Below the pieces are notes generated by a model, which had not been told where the DNA came from, did no database searches, and saw only the letters and a list, made by a program, of their open reading frames with translations. A DNA stretch of 25,181 nt from Actinomycetota bacterium (GTDB lineage Bacteria; Actinomycetota; Actinomycetes; Nanopelagicales; Nanopelagicaceae): assembly GCA_009698045.1 (NCBI GenBank), contig WLRE01000010.1, positions 1 through 25,181 on the forward strand. The letters are read 5' to 3'. Positions 1-8,323 of this stretch are shown piece by piece; within the stretch, counting starts at the first letter, position 1, and the number at the start of each line of letters is the position of its first letter. A program made the position numbers and the translations under genes.

Positions 1-609
1 CGAGTCGAACTACTTCGTGAGCTTCGGTCGGGGGAGTACGACGTATTAATCGGAATCAATCTGCTGCGCGAGGGATTGGATCTGCCTGAAGTATCACTAG
101 TCGCGATACTTGATGCCGACAAGCAAGGGTTCCTGCGATCAGCAACTTCTTTGATTCAAACCATCGGTCGTGCTGCTCGTAACGTATCTGGTGAAGTACA
201 TATGTATGCCGACAACATAACCCCCGCGATGGCTCAGGCAATCGATGAAACTAATCGTCGTCGCGCCAAGCAAGTTGCTTATAACTTAGAACGCGGTATA
301 GATCCTCAGCCGCTGCGTAAAAAAATTGCGGATATTACAGACATGATCACTAAAGAGGTGGAGGATACAGAACTCCTTGCCGCGGGGATAAAGCGTGGTA
401 AGTCACAGCCAATTTCTGCAGGCCTCGAGGCACAGATTGCCTCCGCCCACTCATTGCCACGACAAGAGCTATTAGCGCTTATAGAATCGCTCACCGAACA
501 GATGAAGATTGCAGCAAGCGAGCTCGCCTTTGAATTAGCCGCCCGCCTACGTGATGAGATTAGAGAGCTCAAGAAGGAGCTCCGCGGAATGGAAGAGGCA
601 GGAACTTAA
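1..609 (+). CDS. uvrB: UvrABC system protein B, C-terminal part (partial at window start)
   Basis: The reading frame is open from base 1 and ends at TAA 607-609, so only the last 202 codons are present and the start lies outside the window. UvrB is the DNA-loading helicase of nucleotide excision repair: UvrA delivers it to damage and it recruits UvrC. The visible part begins in the second RecA-like helicase domain, with GINLLREGLDLPEVSLVAI (motif V region) and QTIGRAARN (motif VI, arginine finger). It ends in a UVR domain (about the last 40 residues, RQELLALIESLTEQMK...) that pairs with the matching domain in UvrC. The uvrA start codon follows the stop with no gap, which implies co-transcription and translational coupling. 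The family assignment is secure; only the truncation by the window edge is unusual. Confidence 0.97.
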   Translation, partial: RVELLRELRSGEYDVLIGINLLREGLDLPEVSLVAILDADKQGFLRSATSLIQTIGRAARNVSGEVHMYADNITPAMAQAIDETNRRRAKQVAYNLERGIDPQPLRKKIADITDMITKEVEDTELLAAGIKRGKSQPISAGLEAQIASAHSLPRQELLALIESLTEQMKIAASELAFELAARLRDEIRELKKELRGMEEAGT

Positions 610-3453
610 GTGAGCGCTGATCGTCTAATCGTACGTGGTGCGCGCGAACATAATCTAAAGAATGTTTCACTCGATTTACCTCGTAACGCGTTGATAGTTT
701 TCACGGGACTTTCCGGTTCCGGAAAATCCTCGCTCGCTTTCGACACTATCTTTGCCGAAGGTCAACGACGTTATGTGGAATCACTCTCGGCCTACGCTCG
801 TCAATTTTTGGGACAGATGGATAAGCCCGATGTAGATTTCATCGAAGGTCTTTCGCCGGCCGTATCTATTGATCAGAAGTCCACCAACCGCAATCCACGT
901 TCAACCGTCGGAACAATCACTGAAGTTTATGATTATTTGCGCTTGCTCTTTGCGCGCGCCGGTCGCCCACACTGCCCTAATTGTGGAAAGCCCATTGCAA
1001 AGCAGACGCCACAGAATATTGTCGATCAGATTCTCGGAATGACAGAAGGAATAAAGTTCCTCGTTCTTGCCCCCGTTATTCGAGCTCGCAAAGGTGAGTT
1101 CGTAGATCTCTTCAAAGATTTTACGGTCCAAGGTTTCTCCCGCGTTCGAGTCGATGGCGTTGTATATCCCATCGAAGAAATTCCAAAGCTCAAAAAGACC
1201 GAGAAGCACACCATTGAAGTTGTGGTCGATCGGTTAACTGTCAAGGCTGATTCAAAATCACGTCTGACCGACTCCATTGAGACTGCTCTTCGATTAGCAA
1301 ATGGTTTAGTAATTTTGGATTTCGTCGACCTCAAAGCCGGAGATCCTGAGAAGGAGAAGACATATAGCGAACATATGGCTTGCCATGACTGTGAGCTCTC
1401 CTTTGAGGAGTTAGAACCTCGTTCTTTCTCTTTCAACTCACCCTTTGGCGCGTGTCCTGAGTGCACAGGTATCGGAACAAAATTAGAGGTAGATGAGGAA
1501 CTCGTTATCCCTGATGACTCCATCAGTATTTACGAGGGTGCTATTGCCCCGTGGGCAGGCGGTCAATCTTCGGAATATTTCAATCGACTCCTTGAGGGTC
1601 TTGCCACAGATATGAAATTCTCGCTCGACAAGCCATGGAAGGCGCTCTCTCAGAAAGCGCGCGATGCGGTTCTGCATGGTTCAGATTACGAAGTTCATGT
1701 TAAGTATAAGAATCGATATGGCCGAGTCCGAAATTACTCCACAGGATTTGAGGGCGTAGTTGCTTTCATTGAACGTCGTCACTCTGAGACCGATTCTGAT
1801 TTCAGCCGCGATAAGTACGAGGCTTACATGCGTGAGACGCCTTGCCCTGTTTGTAAAGGCACACGTCTCAAGCCAGAAGTTCTCTCAGTCACTCTCGGCG
1901 GAAAAAGTATCGCTCAAATTTGTGAACTCTCACTCGCGGACTGTGCGGAATTTCTGAAGAAGATCTCGCTCAACTCCCGTGAAAAGCAGATTGCAGAACG
2001 CGTACTTAAAGAGGTTCACGCCCGGCTTGGCTTCTTACTTGACGTTGGTTTGAACTACCTCTCCCTTGACCGCGCGGCAGCAACTCTCTCTGGTGGCGAG
2101 GCGCAACGTATTCGTCTGGCAACCCAAATTGGTTCCGGCCTGGTGGGAGTTCTTTATGTTCTTGATGAGCCAAGTATTGGTCTGCATCAACGTGACAACC
2201 GCCGACTTATAGAAACCCTGACTCGTTTACGCGATCTCGGAAATACTCTCATAGTTGTAGAACACGACGAGGACACTATTCGAACGGCTGATTGGATCGT
2301 GGATATCGGTCCAGGTGCGGGCGAACATGGTGGTCATGTTGTCTCCTCCGGTAGCTACCAAGACCTTATCACGGCAAAAGATTCCATCACTGGTGCATAT
2401 TTGGCTGGTCGCACAAAGATTGAAATTCCAGAGAAACGTCGTGCCATCTCAAAGACTAAGGTTCTTACTGTAAAGGCAGCTCGGGAGAATAATCTTCAGA
2501 ATATCGATGTCACCTTCCCACTGGCATCATTTATTGCCGTCACCGGTGTCTCCGGTTCAGGCAAGTCCACTCTCGTTAACGACATTTTGTACTCAGTTCT
2601 AGCTAACAAATTAAATGGCGCCCGCATAGTTCCTGGCCGTCACCGAACCATCACAGGCTTAGAAAATCTGGACAAGGTTGTCCACGTCGATCAATCTCCG
2701 ATTGGTCGTACACCTCGTTCTAATCCGGCAACCTACACAGGCGTCTTTGATAAGGTCCGCGCACTCTTCGCAGAGACCGCCGAAGCAAAGATTCGGGGAT
2801 ATCAACAAGGTCGCTTCTCTTTTAACGTTAAAGGTGGTCGCTGCGAGAATTGTTCCGGCGACGGAACAATCACGATTGAGATGAACTTTCTGCCAGATGT
2901 TTATGTCCCCTGCGAGGTCTGCCATGGCGCCCGTTACAACCGGGAGACACTAGAAGTTCATTACAAAGGCAGAACGATTGCTCAAGTTCTTGATATGCCT
3001 ATTAGCGAGGCCTTTGATTTCTTTGAATCTGTTCCGGCAATTGCGCGCTATCTCAAGACTCTGAACGAAGTTGGACTCGGATACGTTCGCCTTGGCCAAT
3101 CAGCGCCAACTCTCTCTGGTGGAGAAGCGCAACGAGTCAAGCTAGCAACTGAACTTCAACGTCGTTCTACTGGTCGCACTATCTATGTTCTAGATGAGCC
3201 GACGACAGGTCTTCACTTCGAAGATGTGCGCAAACTTCTCTTAGTTCTCAATCGTCTAGTCGATTCAGGTAATACGGTTATTGTCATCGAACACAATTTG
3301 GATGTCATTAAATCTGCGGACTGGGTGATCGATATGGGTCCCGAGGGTGGCTCTGGTGGAGGTTTAGTTGTTGCCGAGGGGACGCCTGAACAGATAGCGA
3401 AGAACAAGGCGAGTTTTACTGGCACATTCTTGGCGCAGACGCTAAAGGCTTAA
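610..3453 (+). CDS. uvrA: UvrABC system protein A, damage-recognition ATPase
   Basis: 947 residues, the usual family length. UvrA dimers scan DNA for bulky lesions and load UvrB. It has two ABC ATPase halves: Walker A GLSGSGKS at residues 33-40 and GVSGSGKS at 646-653. Each half also has an LSGGEAQR signature and a Walker B (YVLDEPSIGLH and YVLDEPTTGLH). Zinc-module cysteines are at C258/C261/C282/C285 and at C745/C748/C768/C771; the second is the C-terminal finger that contacts damaged DNA. A further CPNC pair is at C122/C125. The GTG start at 610 directly abuts the uvrB TAA, and the N-terminus MSADRLIVRGAREHNLKNV aligns with the family start. The stop at 3451-3453 is five bases before uvrC, so uvrB-uvrA-uvrC appear to form one unit. 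Confidence 0.98.
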   Translation: MSADRLIVRGAREHNLKNVSLDLPRNALIVFTGLSGSGKSSLAFDTIFAEGQRRYVESLSAYARQFLGQMDKPDVDFIEGLSPAVSIDQKSTNRNPRSTVGTITEVYDYLRLLFARAGRPHCPNCGKPIAKQTPQNIVDQILGMTEGIKFLVLAPVIRARKGEFVDLFKDFTVQGFSRVRVDGVVYPIEEIPKLKKTEKHTIEVVVDRLTVKADSKSRLTDSIETALRLANGLVILDFVDLKAGDPEKEKTYSEHMACHDCELSFEELEPRSFSFNSPFGACPECTGIGTKLEVDEELVIPDDSISIYEGAIAPWAGGQSSEYFNRLLEGLATDMKFSLDKPWKALSQKARDAVLHGSDYEVHVKYKNRYGRVRNYSTGFEGVVAFIERRHSETDSDFSRDKYEAYMRETPCPVCKGTRLKPEVLSVTLGGKSIAQICELSLADCAEFLKKISLNSREKQIAERVLKEVHARLGFLLDVGLNYLSLDRAAATLSGGEAQRIRLATQIGSGLVGVLYVLDEPSIGLHQRDNRRLIETLTRLRDLGNTLIVVEHDEDTIRTADWIVDIGPGAGEHGGHVVSSGSYQDLITAKDSITGAYLAGRTKIEIPEKRRAISKTKVLTVKAARENNLQNIDVTFPLASFIAVTGVSGSGKSTLVNDILYSVLANKLNGARIVPGRHRTITGLENLDKVVHVDQSPIGRTPRSNPATYTGVFDKVRALFAETAEAKIRGYQQGRFSFNVKGGRCENCSGDGTITIEMNFLPDVYVPCEVCHGARYNRETLEVHYKGRTIAQVLDMPISEAFDFFESVPAIARYLKTLNEVGLGYVRLGQSAPTLSGGEAQRVKLATELQRRSTGRTIYVLDEPTTGLHFEDVRKLLLVLNRLVDSGNTVIVIEHNLDVIKSADWVIDMGPEGGSGGGLVVAEGTPEQIAKNKASFTGTFLAQTLKA

Positions 3454-3458
3454 ATCTC

Positions 3459-5378
3459 ATGAGCGATCCCAAGAGTTATCGCCCCACTGCAATTCCAACC
3501 GACCCCGGGGTATACCGCTTCTTCGATAAGGATGATCGCGTTATATACGTAGGCAAGGCAAAGAATCTTAAAAATCGCCTCAACTCCTACTTCGGCTCTA
3601 ACCTCTTGGAGAAGACATATCGGATGGTTCATACCGCTGTACGAGTGGACTGGACGATTGTTAACACCGAAGTGGAAGCGTTACAGCTTGAATTTACCTG
3701 GATTAAATCTGAGAACCCGCAGTTCAATATTCAATTTAAAGACGATAAGTCATATCCATATTTGGCGGTCAGCCTGAGAGATGAGTTTCCTAAGCTCTAT
3801 ATCTCTCGCGCAAAGAAGCTACCAGGTGTGAAATATTTTGGTCCATATGCACATGCGTGGGCACTTCGAAGCACCTTTGATGTATTGCAGAAAATTTATC
3901 CCATCCGCAGTTGTTCTGACTCAAATTTCGCACGGGCATCTAAATCTGGTCGCCAATGTTTACTAGGGGATATTGGTAAATGCGCAGCTCCCTGTGTTGG
4001 CTGGGTCTCGCCAGATGAACATAAGAAACTCGCTAAAGATCTAGTTAAATTCCTGGACTCCAATCCCGATGATATTGAGAAGACTTTAGAGATTGATATG
4101 GCGAAAGCCTCAGAGAACGAGGAGTTTGAAAAGGCTGCAAAAATTCGCGACCAGATTCATGCACTAAAGAGATCCTCCGAAACAGCCGGCACGATGCTCA
4201 GCCCATCTTTAAGTGCGGATGTGATTGCAGCACACGAAGAGACCACTCATGCTGGCGTCACTCTCTTCTCGGTTCGTCACGGGCGGGTAGTGGGTTCACG
4301 GTCATGGGTGCTTGATCGCTCTGATGTATTAGAAGATCAATCAATTATTGAGGCCGCACTCATCAAGGTCTATGCCGAATCCGATCCAGCTACTGAGATA
4401 TTGGTGCAGGAACTTCCTGACAATTTCGAAGCTATCCAAAGCTTGCTGGCGGAACGAAGTGGCCACAAGGTATCGATTGTCTCGCCGCAGCGAGGGGAGA
4501 AAGTAGATGTACTCGCAACCGTAAAACTCAATGCTCACCAAGCGCTGATTCAATATTTGAGCAAACGTTCTAATGATGCCGCAGTCAGTGGAAAGGCACT
4601 TGAAGAGATTGCCGCCGCTCTTGATCTCAATGAATTACCACTTCGAATCGAATGTTTTGATATTTCAAATATCCAAGGGACATCGATGGTCGCCTCTATG
4701 GTGGTTTTTGAAGATGGGCAGCCAAAGAAATCCGATTATCGTCGATTTGCGATAGATGACAACGAGGGCTTTGACGACACTCGGGCGATGCACCATGTGC
4801 TCACCCGCAGACTTAAGCGCTATTTGGCTGAACGCGAAATTAGTGTGGATGAGATCAATGAACTTGGCGGAGCCAAGCCTAAATTCGCATACCCGCCACA
4901 ATTAATCGTTGTCGATGGTGGTGCTCCACAAGTTGCCGCCGCTGCCCGAGCTCTCGCAGATTTAGGGATATCCGATATAGCTCTTTGTGGTCTAGCTAAG
5001 CGGTTAGAAGAGGTATGGCTTCCCGACAATAAAAACCCGGTGATATTTCCACGGCACAGCGAGGGTCTTTATATGTTGCAGAGAATTCGGGATGAAGCAC
5101 ATAGGTTTGCCATCACATTCCATCGCAGCAAACGTTCCAAGATTATGCTCGAGTCTCTGCTAGATGAGATACCAACGTTAGGCGATGTTCGACGCAAAGC
5201 CTTGCTGGAGAAATTTGGTTCAGTCGCAGCTTTGAGAAAATCTACGCTCGAAGAGATATCGGCTATTCCTGGCATCGGAGAGAAGACGGCAACTCAAATT
5301 CTGAATACCCTGACGGAGAGTTCGGCACCGATAGAGATAATCGATATGCAAACAGGTGAAATTCTCACCCAAGATTGA
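3459..5378 (+). CDS. uvrC: UvrABC system protein C, dual-incision nuclease
   Basis: 639 residues. UvrC makes the 3' and 5' cuts around a lesion held by UvrB. The N-terminal GIY-YIG nuclease shows PGVY (16-19) and YVGKAKNLKNRL (30-41). Four cysteines, C152, C167, C175 and C179, fall where E. coli UvrC carries its [4Fe-4S] ligands. A UVR domain covers about 213-240 (NEEFEKAAKIRDQIHALK). The RNase H-like nuclease domain has CFDISNIQGTSMV and LIVVDGGAPQV, and helix-hairpin-helix motifs at the C-terminus end in AIPGIGEKTATQIL. The ATG lies five bases after the uvrA stop. The family is certain; the cluster-ligand reading is an inference from cysteine spacing and position. Confidence 0.98.
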   Translation: MSDPKSYRPTAIPTDPGVYRFFDKDDRVIYVGKAKNLKNRLNSYFGSNLLEKTYRMVHTAVRVDWTIVNTEVEALQLEFTWIKSENPQFNIQFKDDKSYPYLAVSLRDEFPKLYISRAKKLPGVKYFGPYAHAWALRSTFDVLQKIYPIRSCSDSNFARASKSGRQCLLGDIGKCAAPCVGWVSPDEHKKLAKDLVKFLDSNPDDIEKTLEIDMAKASENEEFEKAAKIRDQIHALKRSSETAGTMLSPSLSADVIAAHEETTHAGVTLFSVRHGRVVGSRSWVLDRSDVLEDQSIIEAALIKVYAESDPATEILVQELPDNFEAIQSLLAERSGHKVSIVSPQRGEKVDVLATVKLNAHQALIQYLSKRSNDAAVSGKALEEIAAALDLNELPLRIECFDISNIQGTSMVASMVVFEDGQPKKSDYRRFAIDDNEGFDDTRAMHHVLTRRLKRYLAEREISVDEINELGGAKPKFAYPPQLIVVDGGAPQVAAAARALADLGISDIALCGLAKRLEEVWLPDNKNPVIFPRHSEGLYMLQRIRDEAHRFAITFHRSKRSKIMLESLLDEIPTLGDVRRKALLEKFGSVAALRKSTLEEISAIPGIGEKTATQILNTLTESSAPIEIIDMQTGEILTQD

Positions 5379-5379
5379 G

Positions 5380-5385
5380 TATCTT
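5380..5385 (+). promoter_or_regulatory. Candidate -10 box for a leaderless rapZ transcript
   Basis: TATCTT lies exactly six bases upstream of ATG 5392, within and just after the uvrC stop. Transcription starting about seven bases after a -10 box would begin at the ATG itself. No clear -35 box is visible. The spacing matches the boxes before ctaA and the ABC transporter gene. This is inference; 5' end mapping would decide it. Confidence 0.35.
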
Positions 5386-5391
5386 TTATCC

Positions 5392-6267
5392 ATGGCATCT
5401 AATGAGGTCGTAGTCGTAACCGGCATGAGTGGTGCTGGACGCTCAACCGTAGCGCACGCAATTGAAGATCTTGGATGGTATGTCGTAGATAATCTCCCGC
5501 CGTCATTGTTGGCCAATCTCTGCGAATTGACCGCAAAGAGTGCAACAAATATCGCTGTTGTTATCGATGTGCGCGGTCGTCAATTTTTCGACGATTTAAG
5601 TAAGGCTCTTGCCGAACTAACAGAGAAATCTATCTCGCACCGAATTCTCTTTGTAGATTGTGCTGATGAGGTTCTAGTGAGGCGATTTGAATCAACTCGC
5701 CGTCCTCATCCATTGCAAGGAACTGGACGGATTCTAGATGGCATCGTCAAAGAGCGCGAACGCTTGCAAGAAGTCCGCTCCTCGGCCGATATTGTTATCG
5801 ATTCATCGGCACTCAATATTCACCAATTAGAGAAGAAGATTGCAGATCTATTCGCGCAAGGAGATGGCGCAGATCTGCGGGTAAACATTCTCAGCTTTGG
5901 TTATAAATATGGAATTCCGGTTGATGCCGACCTCGTTACTGACTGTCGGTTTATAGCGAATCCATTCTGGGTTCCAGAACTTCGCCCACAAAATGGTCTG
6001 GACCAACCAGTTAAGGATGCTGTTCTCGGCACTGAAAATGTGCAGACCTTTCTTGATCGATATATAGCTCTCTTTGAAACAATGGCGACCGGATTCATTT
6101 TCGAAGGTAGAAAATATCTAACTCTTGCAGTTGGGTGCACCGGAGGTAAACACCGAAGTGTTGCTATCGCGCATGAACTTGCCAAGCGGTTAGATGGATT
6201 GACTCACCCCTCTGGTAAGCGGATTTCGGCACAGGCGATAGACCGCGATCTCGGGCGAGAGGTGTAG
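5392..6267 (+). CDS. rapZ: RapZ-family nucleotide-binding protein (YvcJ-like GTPase/RNase adaptor)
   Basis: 291 residues from ATG 5392. RapZ/YvcJ proteins bind nucleotides. In enterobacteria RapZ senses glucosamine-6-phosphate and guides RNase E to a small RNA; in actinobacteria the role is not well defined. Seen here: Walker A GMSGAGRS at 11-18, DNLPP at 33-37, Walker B-like VVIDVRGR at 56-63, and the conserved C-terminal GCTGGKHRS at about 248-256 in the ligand-binding domain. An in-frame GTG at 5356 would add 12 residues and overlap uvrC. I prefer ATG 5392 because the conserved strand starts right after it and a -10-like TATCTT sits six bases upstream. The stop abuts the yvcK ATG. The neighbours yvcK and whiA are the usual actinobacterial and firmicute partners. 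Confidence 0.95.
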   Translation: MASNEVVVVTGMSGAGRSTVAHAIEDLGWYVVDNLPPSLLANLCELTAKSATNIAVVIDVRGRQFFDDLSKALAELTEKSISHRILFVDCADEVLVRRFESTRRPHPLQGTGRILDGIVKERERLQEVRSSADIVIDSSALNIHQLEKKIADLFAQGDGADLRVNILSFGYKYGIPVDADLVTDCRFIANPFWVPELRPQNGLDQPVKDAVLGTENVQTFLDRYIALFETMATGFIFEGRKYLTLAVGCTGGKHRSVAIAHELAKRLDGLTHPSGKRISAQAIDRDLGREV

Positions 6268-7194
6268 ATGTCGCCTCGTGTTGTCGCATTGGGTGGAGGA
6301 CATGGTTTGGCAGCCACGTTAAATTCGCTACGCACATTGACCTCAGAGATAACTGCAGTTGTAACGGTTGCCGATAATGGCGGGTCAAGTGGGCGATTGC
6401 GGCAGGAATTTAATCAACTCCCACCTGGTGATTTGCGTATGGCGCTGGCAGCTCTCTGCGCGGATGACGAATGGGGTCGTGGTTGGGCGCAAGTTTTGCA
6501 GCATCGCTTCACCAGTTCAGGCGAGATGAATGGTCACGCGGTTGGAAATCTACTTCTCACCGCCTTATGGGATATTGATCAGAATCTTGTCGCCGGTCTG
6601 GATCGAGTTGGCGAACTACTTAAAGTTGTTGGTCGAGTCCTACCAATGGCGATAGAACCTTTAGATATTGCCGGAACTTTTCGAACAAAATATGGAATTC
6701 AAGACGTCCGAGGTCAGGTAGAAGTTGCTACAACTCAAGGAGAGTTACAGGCGTTACATCTAATTCCAGAAAAACCACAAGCGACCCCAGAAGTTCTTGA
6801 TGCGATTGCAGATGCAGAATGGATAACGATTGGACCAGGTTCATGGTTCTCCAGCGTGATGCCACACATTCTCCTGTCGGCGCAAGCGGATGCAATCTCC
6901 AAATCTGCGGGAAAGAAGATTCTGATTTTCAATCTTCCGGAAAATAGCAACGACGGTGAATTTGCGGGTAATTCGCCTGAGGAACATTTACAGTTAGTGC
7001 GAAACCATCTACCTAACCTTCACCTTGACTATGCAATCGCGGATCCGACCGTGATTACGCCCACAAGTACCCTAGAAAATCTCGTCCAATCTTGTGGGGG
7101 AGAGCTAATAGTGGCCGATATTGCCCAAGAGGTTAACCCTCACCACCATGATCCTGAGAAATTAACATCGGTTTTCGCACACATTTTTCGTTGA
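6268..7194 (+). CDS. yvcK: YvcK/CofD-like family protein (gluconeogenesis factor)
   Basis: 308 residues, close to family length. YvcK proteins resemble CofD (2-phospho-L-lactate transferase). In Bacillus YvcK is needed for growth on gluconeogenic carbon and for cell shape, binds UDP-sugars, and has no proven enzymatic reaction. The glycine-rich GGGHG is at residues 9-13 and VADNGGSSGRLR at 34-45, the nucleotide-sugar-binding signature. GPGSWFSSVMPHIL in the second half is also a family feature. The ATG at 6268 directly follows the rapZ TAG, so translation is likely coupled. Its position between rapZ and whiA is the conserved cluster in Gram-positive bacteria. The F420 biosynthesis role of true CofD is less likely in this context. 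Confidence 0.95.
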   Translation: MSPRVVALGGGHGLAATLNSLRTLTSEITAVVTVADNGGSSGRLRQEFNQLPPGDLRMALAALCADDEWGRGWAQVLQHRFTSSGEMNGHAVGNLLLTALWDIDQNLVAGLDRVGELLKVVGRVLPMAIEPLDIAGTFRTKYGIQDVRGQVEVATTQGELQALHLIPEKPQATPEVLDAIADAEWITIGPGSWFSSVMPHILLSAQADAISKSAGKKILIFNLPENSNDGEFAGNSPEEHLQLVRNHLPNLHLDYAIADPTVITPTSTLENLVQSCGGELIVADIAQEVNPHHHDPEKLTSVFAHIFR

Positions 7195-7201
7195 ACCCTG
7201 A

Positions 7202-7207
7202 TTAGAT
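7202..7207 (+). promoter_or_regulatory. Weak candidate -10 box before whiA
   Basis: TTAGAT ends six bases before ATG 7214 in the 19-base gap after yvcK. No Shine-Dalgarno sequence is seen ahead of whiA, so an extra leaderless transcript is possible. The hexamer is a poor match to TANNNT and no -35 box is evident. The gene may simply be read through from yvcK. Confidence 0.2.
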
Positions 7208-7213
7208 ACCGAC

Positions 7214-8191
7214 ATGGCCATGACTGCATCTGTTAAAGACGAACTCAGCCGTCTGGCGGTCACCAAACCTTGTTGCCGCAAAGCTGAAGTATCCGCACTT
7301 CTCCGTTTCGCTGGTGGACTACACATCGCCGCAGGAAAAATTGTGATTGAGGTCGAGCTCGATACTGCTCAGACTGCGCGCAGGTTGCGTAAAGATATCT
7401 CTGAAGTCTATGGACATGAATCCGAACTGGCGGTTCTCTCTCCCTCCGGATTGCGCAAGGGAAGTCGCTACGTAGTTCGAGTGACTTCAGATGGAGATGC
7501 ACTCGCTCGTCAAACAGGATTAATTGATGCAAATAATCGACCTGTCCGTGGCTTACCTCCACAAGTTGTCTCCGCCGGAATCTGCGATGCCGAAGCTGCT
7601 TGGCGCGGGGCATTCTTGGCTCATGGCTCACTCACTGAACCCGGTCGTTCTTCAGCGTTAGAGATCACCTGCCCCGGACCAGAAGCCGCATTGGCACTTG
7701 TGGGATCTGCACGTCGACTTGGCATAACTGCTAAAGCTCGAGAGGTACGAAGCGTTGATCGAGTAGTGCTACGCGATGGCGATGCAATTGGCGCGCTCCT
7801 CACTCGTTTGGGTGCGCATGAATCTGTTCTTGCCTGGGAAGAGCGCCGGATGCGACGCGAAGTTCGCGCGACTGCAAATCGCTTAGCCAATTTTGATGAT
7901 GCAAATCTTCGTCGGTCAGCGCGCGCTGCGGTTGCGGCATCTGCTCGCGTACAACGCGCAATGGAAATTTTAGGAGAAGAAATCCCCGATCACCTTAAAG
8001 AGGCCGGAGAACTTCGTATCAATCATGGTCAAGCAAGTCTGGAAGAACTTGGTTCCCTTGCTACTCCACCCATGACGAAAGATGCTATCGCCGGACGCAT
8101 CCGCCGTCTGCTTGCGATGGCCGATAAGCGCGCGCATGACCAAGGAATTCCCGATACGGAAGCAGGGTTAAGTCCCGATTTACTCGGCTAA
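7214..8191 (+). CDS. whiA: WhiA, DNA-binding regulator with degenerate homing-endonuclease fold
   Basis: 325 residues. WhiA controls sporulation septation with WhiB in Streptomyces and affects division in non-sporulating Gram-positives. This copy is nearly diagnostic of actinobacteria: CCRKAEVSALLRFAGGLH near the N-terminus, the LAGLIDADG-derived block with WRGAFLAHGSLTEPGRSS mid-protein, EERRMRREVRATANRLANF, and a C-terminal helix-turn-helix (about 270-310, ASLEELGSLATPPMTKDAIA followed by GRIRRLLAMADK). ATG 7214 gives the MAMTASVKDELSRL start; ATG 7220 is two codons further in. It lies 19 bases after yvcK. A non-sporulating planktonic host would use it for cell-cycle rather than sporulation control, which is inference. 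Confidence 0.97.
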   Translation: MAMTASVKDELSRLAVTKPCCRKAEVSALLRFAGGLHIAAGKIVIEVELDTAQTARRLRKDISEVYGHESELAVLSPSGLRKGSRYVVRVTSDGDALARQTGLIDANNRPVRGLPPQVVSAGICDAEAAWRGAFLAHGSLTEPGRSSALEITCPGPEAALALVGSARRLGITAKAREVRSVDRVVLRDGDAIGALLTRLGAHESVLAWEERRMRREVRATANRLANFDDANLRRSARAAVAASARVQRAMEILGEEIPDHLKEAGELRINHGQASLEELGSLATPPMTKDAIAGRIRRLLAMADKRAHDQGIPDTEAGLSPDLLG

Positions 8192-8204
8192 AGCTCGCCG
8201 ATGA

Positions 8205-8210
8205 TAGGCT
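8205..8210 (+). promoter_or_regulatory. Candidate -10 box for the gap-pgk-tpiA operon
   Basis: TAGGCT occurs 13 bases after the whiA stop, in the only sizeable gap (132 bases) ahead of gap. The same hexamer precedes ctaA and the terminal ABC transporter gene. A start near 8217 would give a leader of about 107 bases that contains the palindrome at 8221-8230 and the hairpin at 8277-8299. No good -35 box is seen. Confidence 0.3.
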
Positions 8211-8220
8211 TACCCCCATC

Positions 8221-8230
8221 ACAACGTTGT
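8221..8230 (+). promoter_or_regulatory. Perfect 10-base palindrome in the gap leader (possible operator)
   Basis: ACAACGTTGT is self-complementary with a central CG, the style of operator used by LacI-family sugar regulators. It lies just downstream of the candidate start site of the glycolytic operon. Ten-base palindromes are common by chance (about 1 per 1,000 bases), so only the position supports it. Confidence 0.2.
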
Positions 8231-8276
8231 GGCAATTACTTGAATTGGCCCAATCTTCCCGTCTCATCCGACTTGT

Positions 8277-8299
8277 AAGTCGCCCTTCGGGAACTTTTT
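8277..8299 (+). terminator. Weak hairpin plus T-run between whiA and gap (terminator or attenuator)
   Basis: AAGT (8277-8280) can pair with ACTT (8293-8296), and CCC (8283-8285) with GGG (8289-8291), around a TTC loop, or a CTTCGG tetraloop in a variant fold. Five T residues run from 8295 to 8299. It could end whiA transcripts or, if transcription starts near 8217, act inside the gap leader. The stem is short and has an internal loop. Confidence 0.3.
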
Positions 8300-8323
8300 C
8301 ATATTCGTGAAAGCAGGTTTATC

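Noticed and set aside
1026..1523. 165-codon minus-strand frame opposite uvrA
   Set aside because: The Ser/Thr/Arg-rich translation has no recognisable motif and sits fully inside uvrA.
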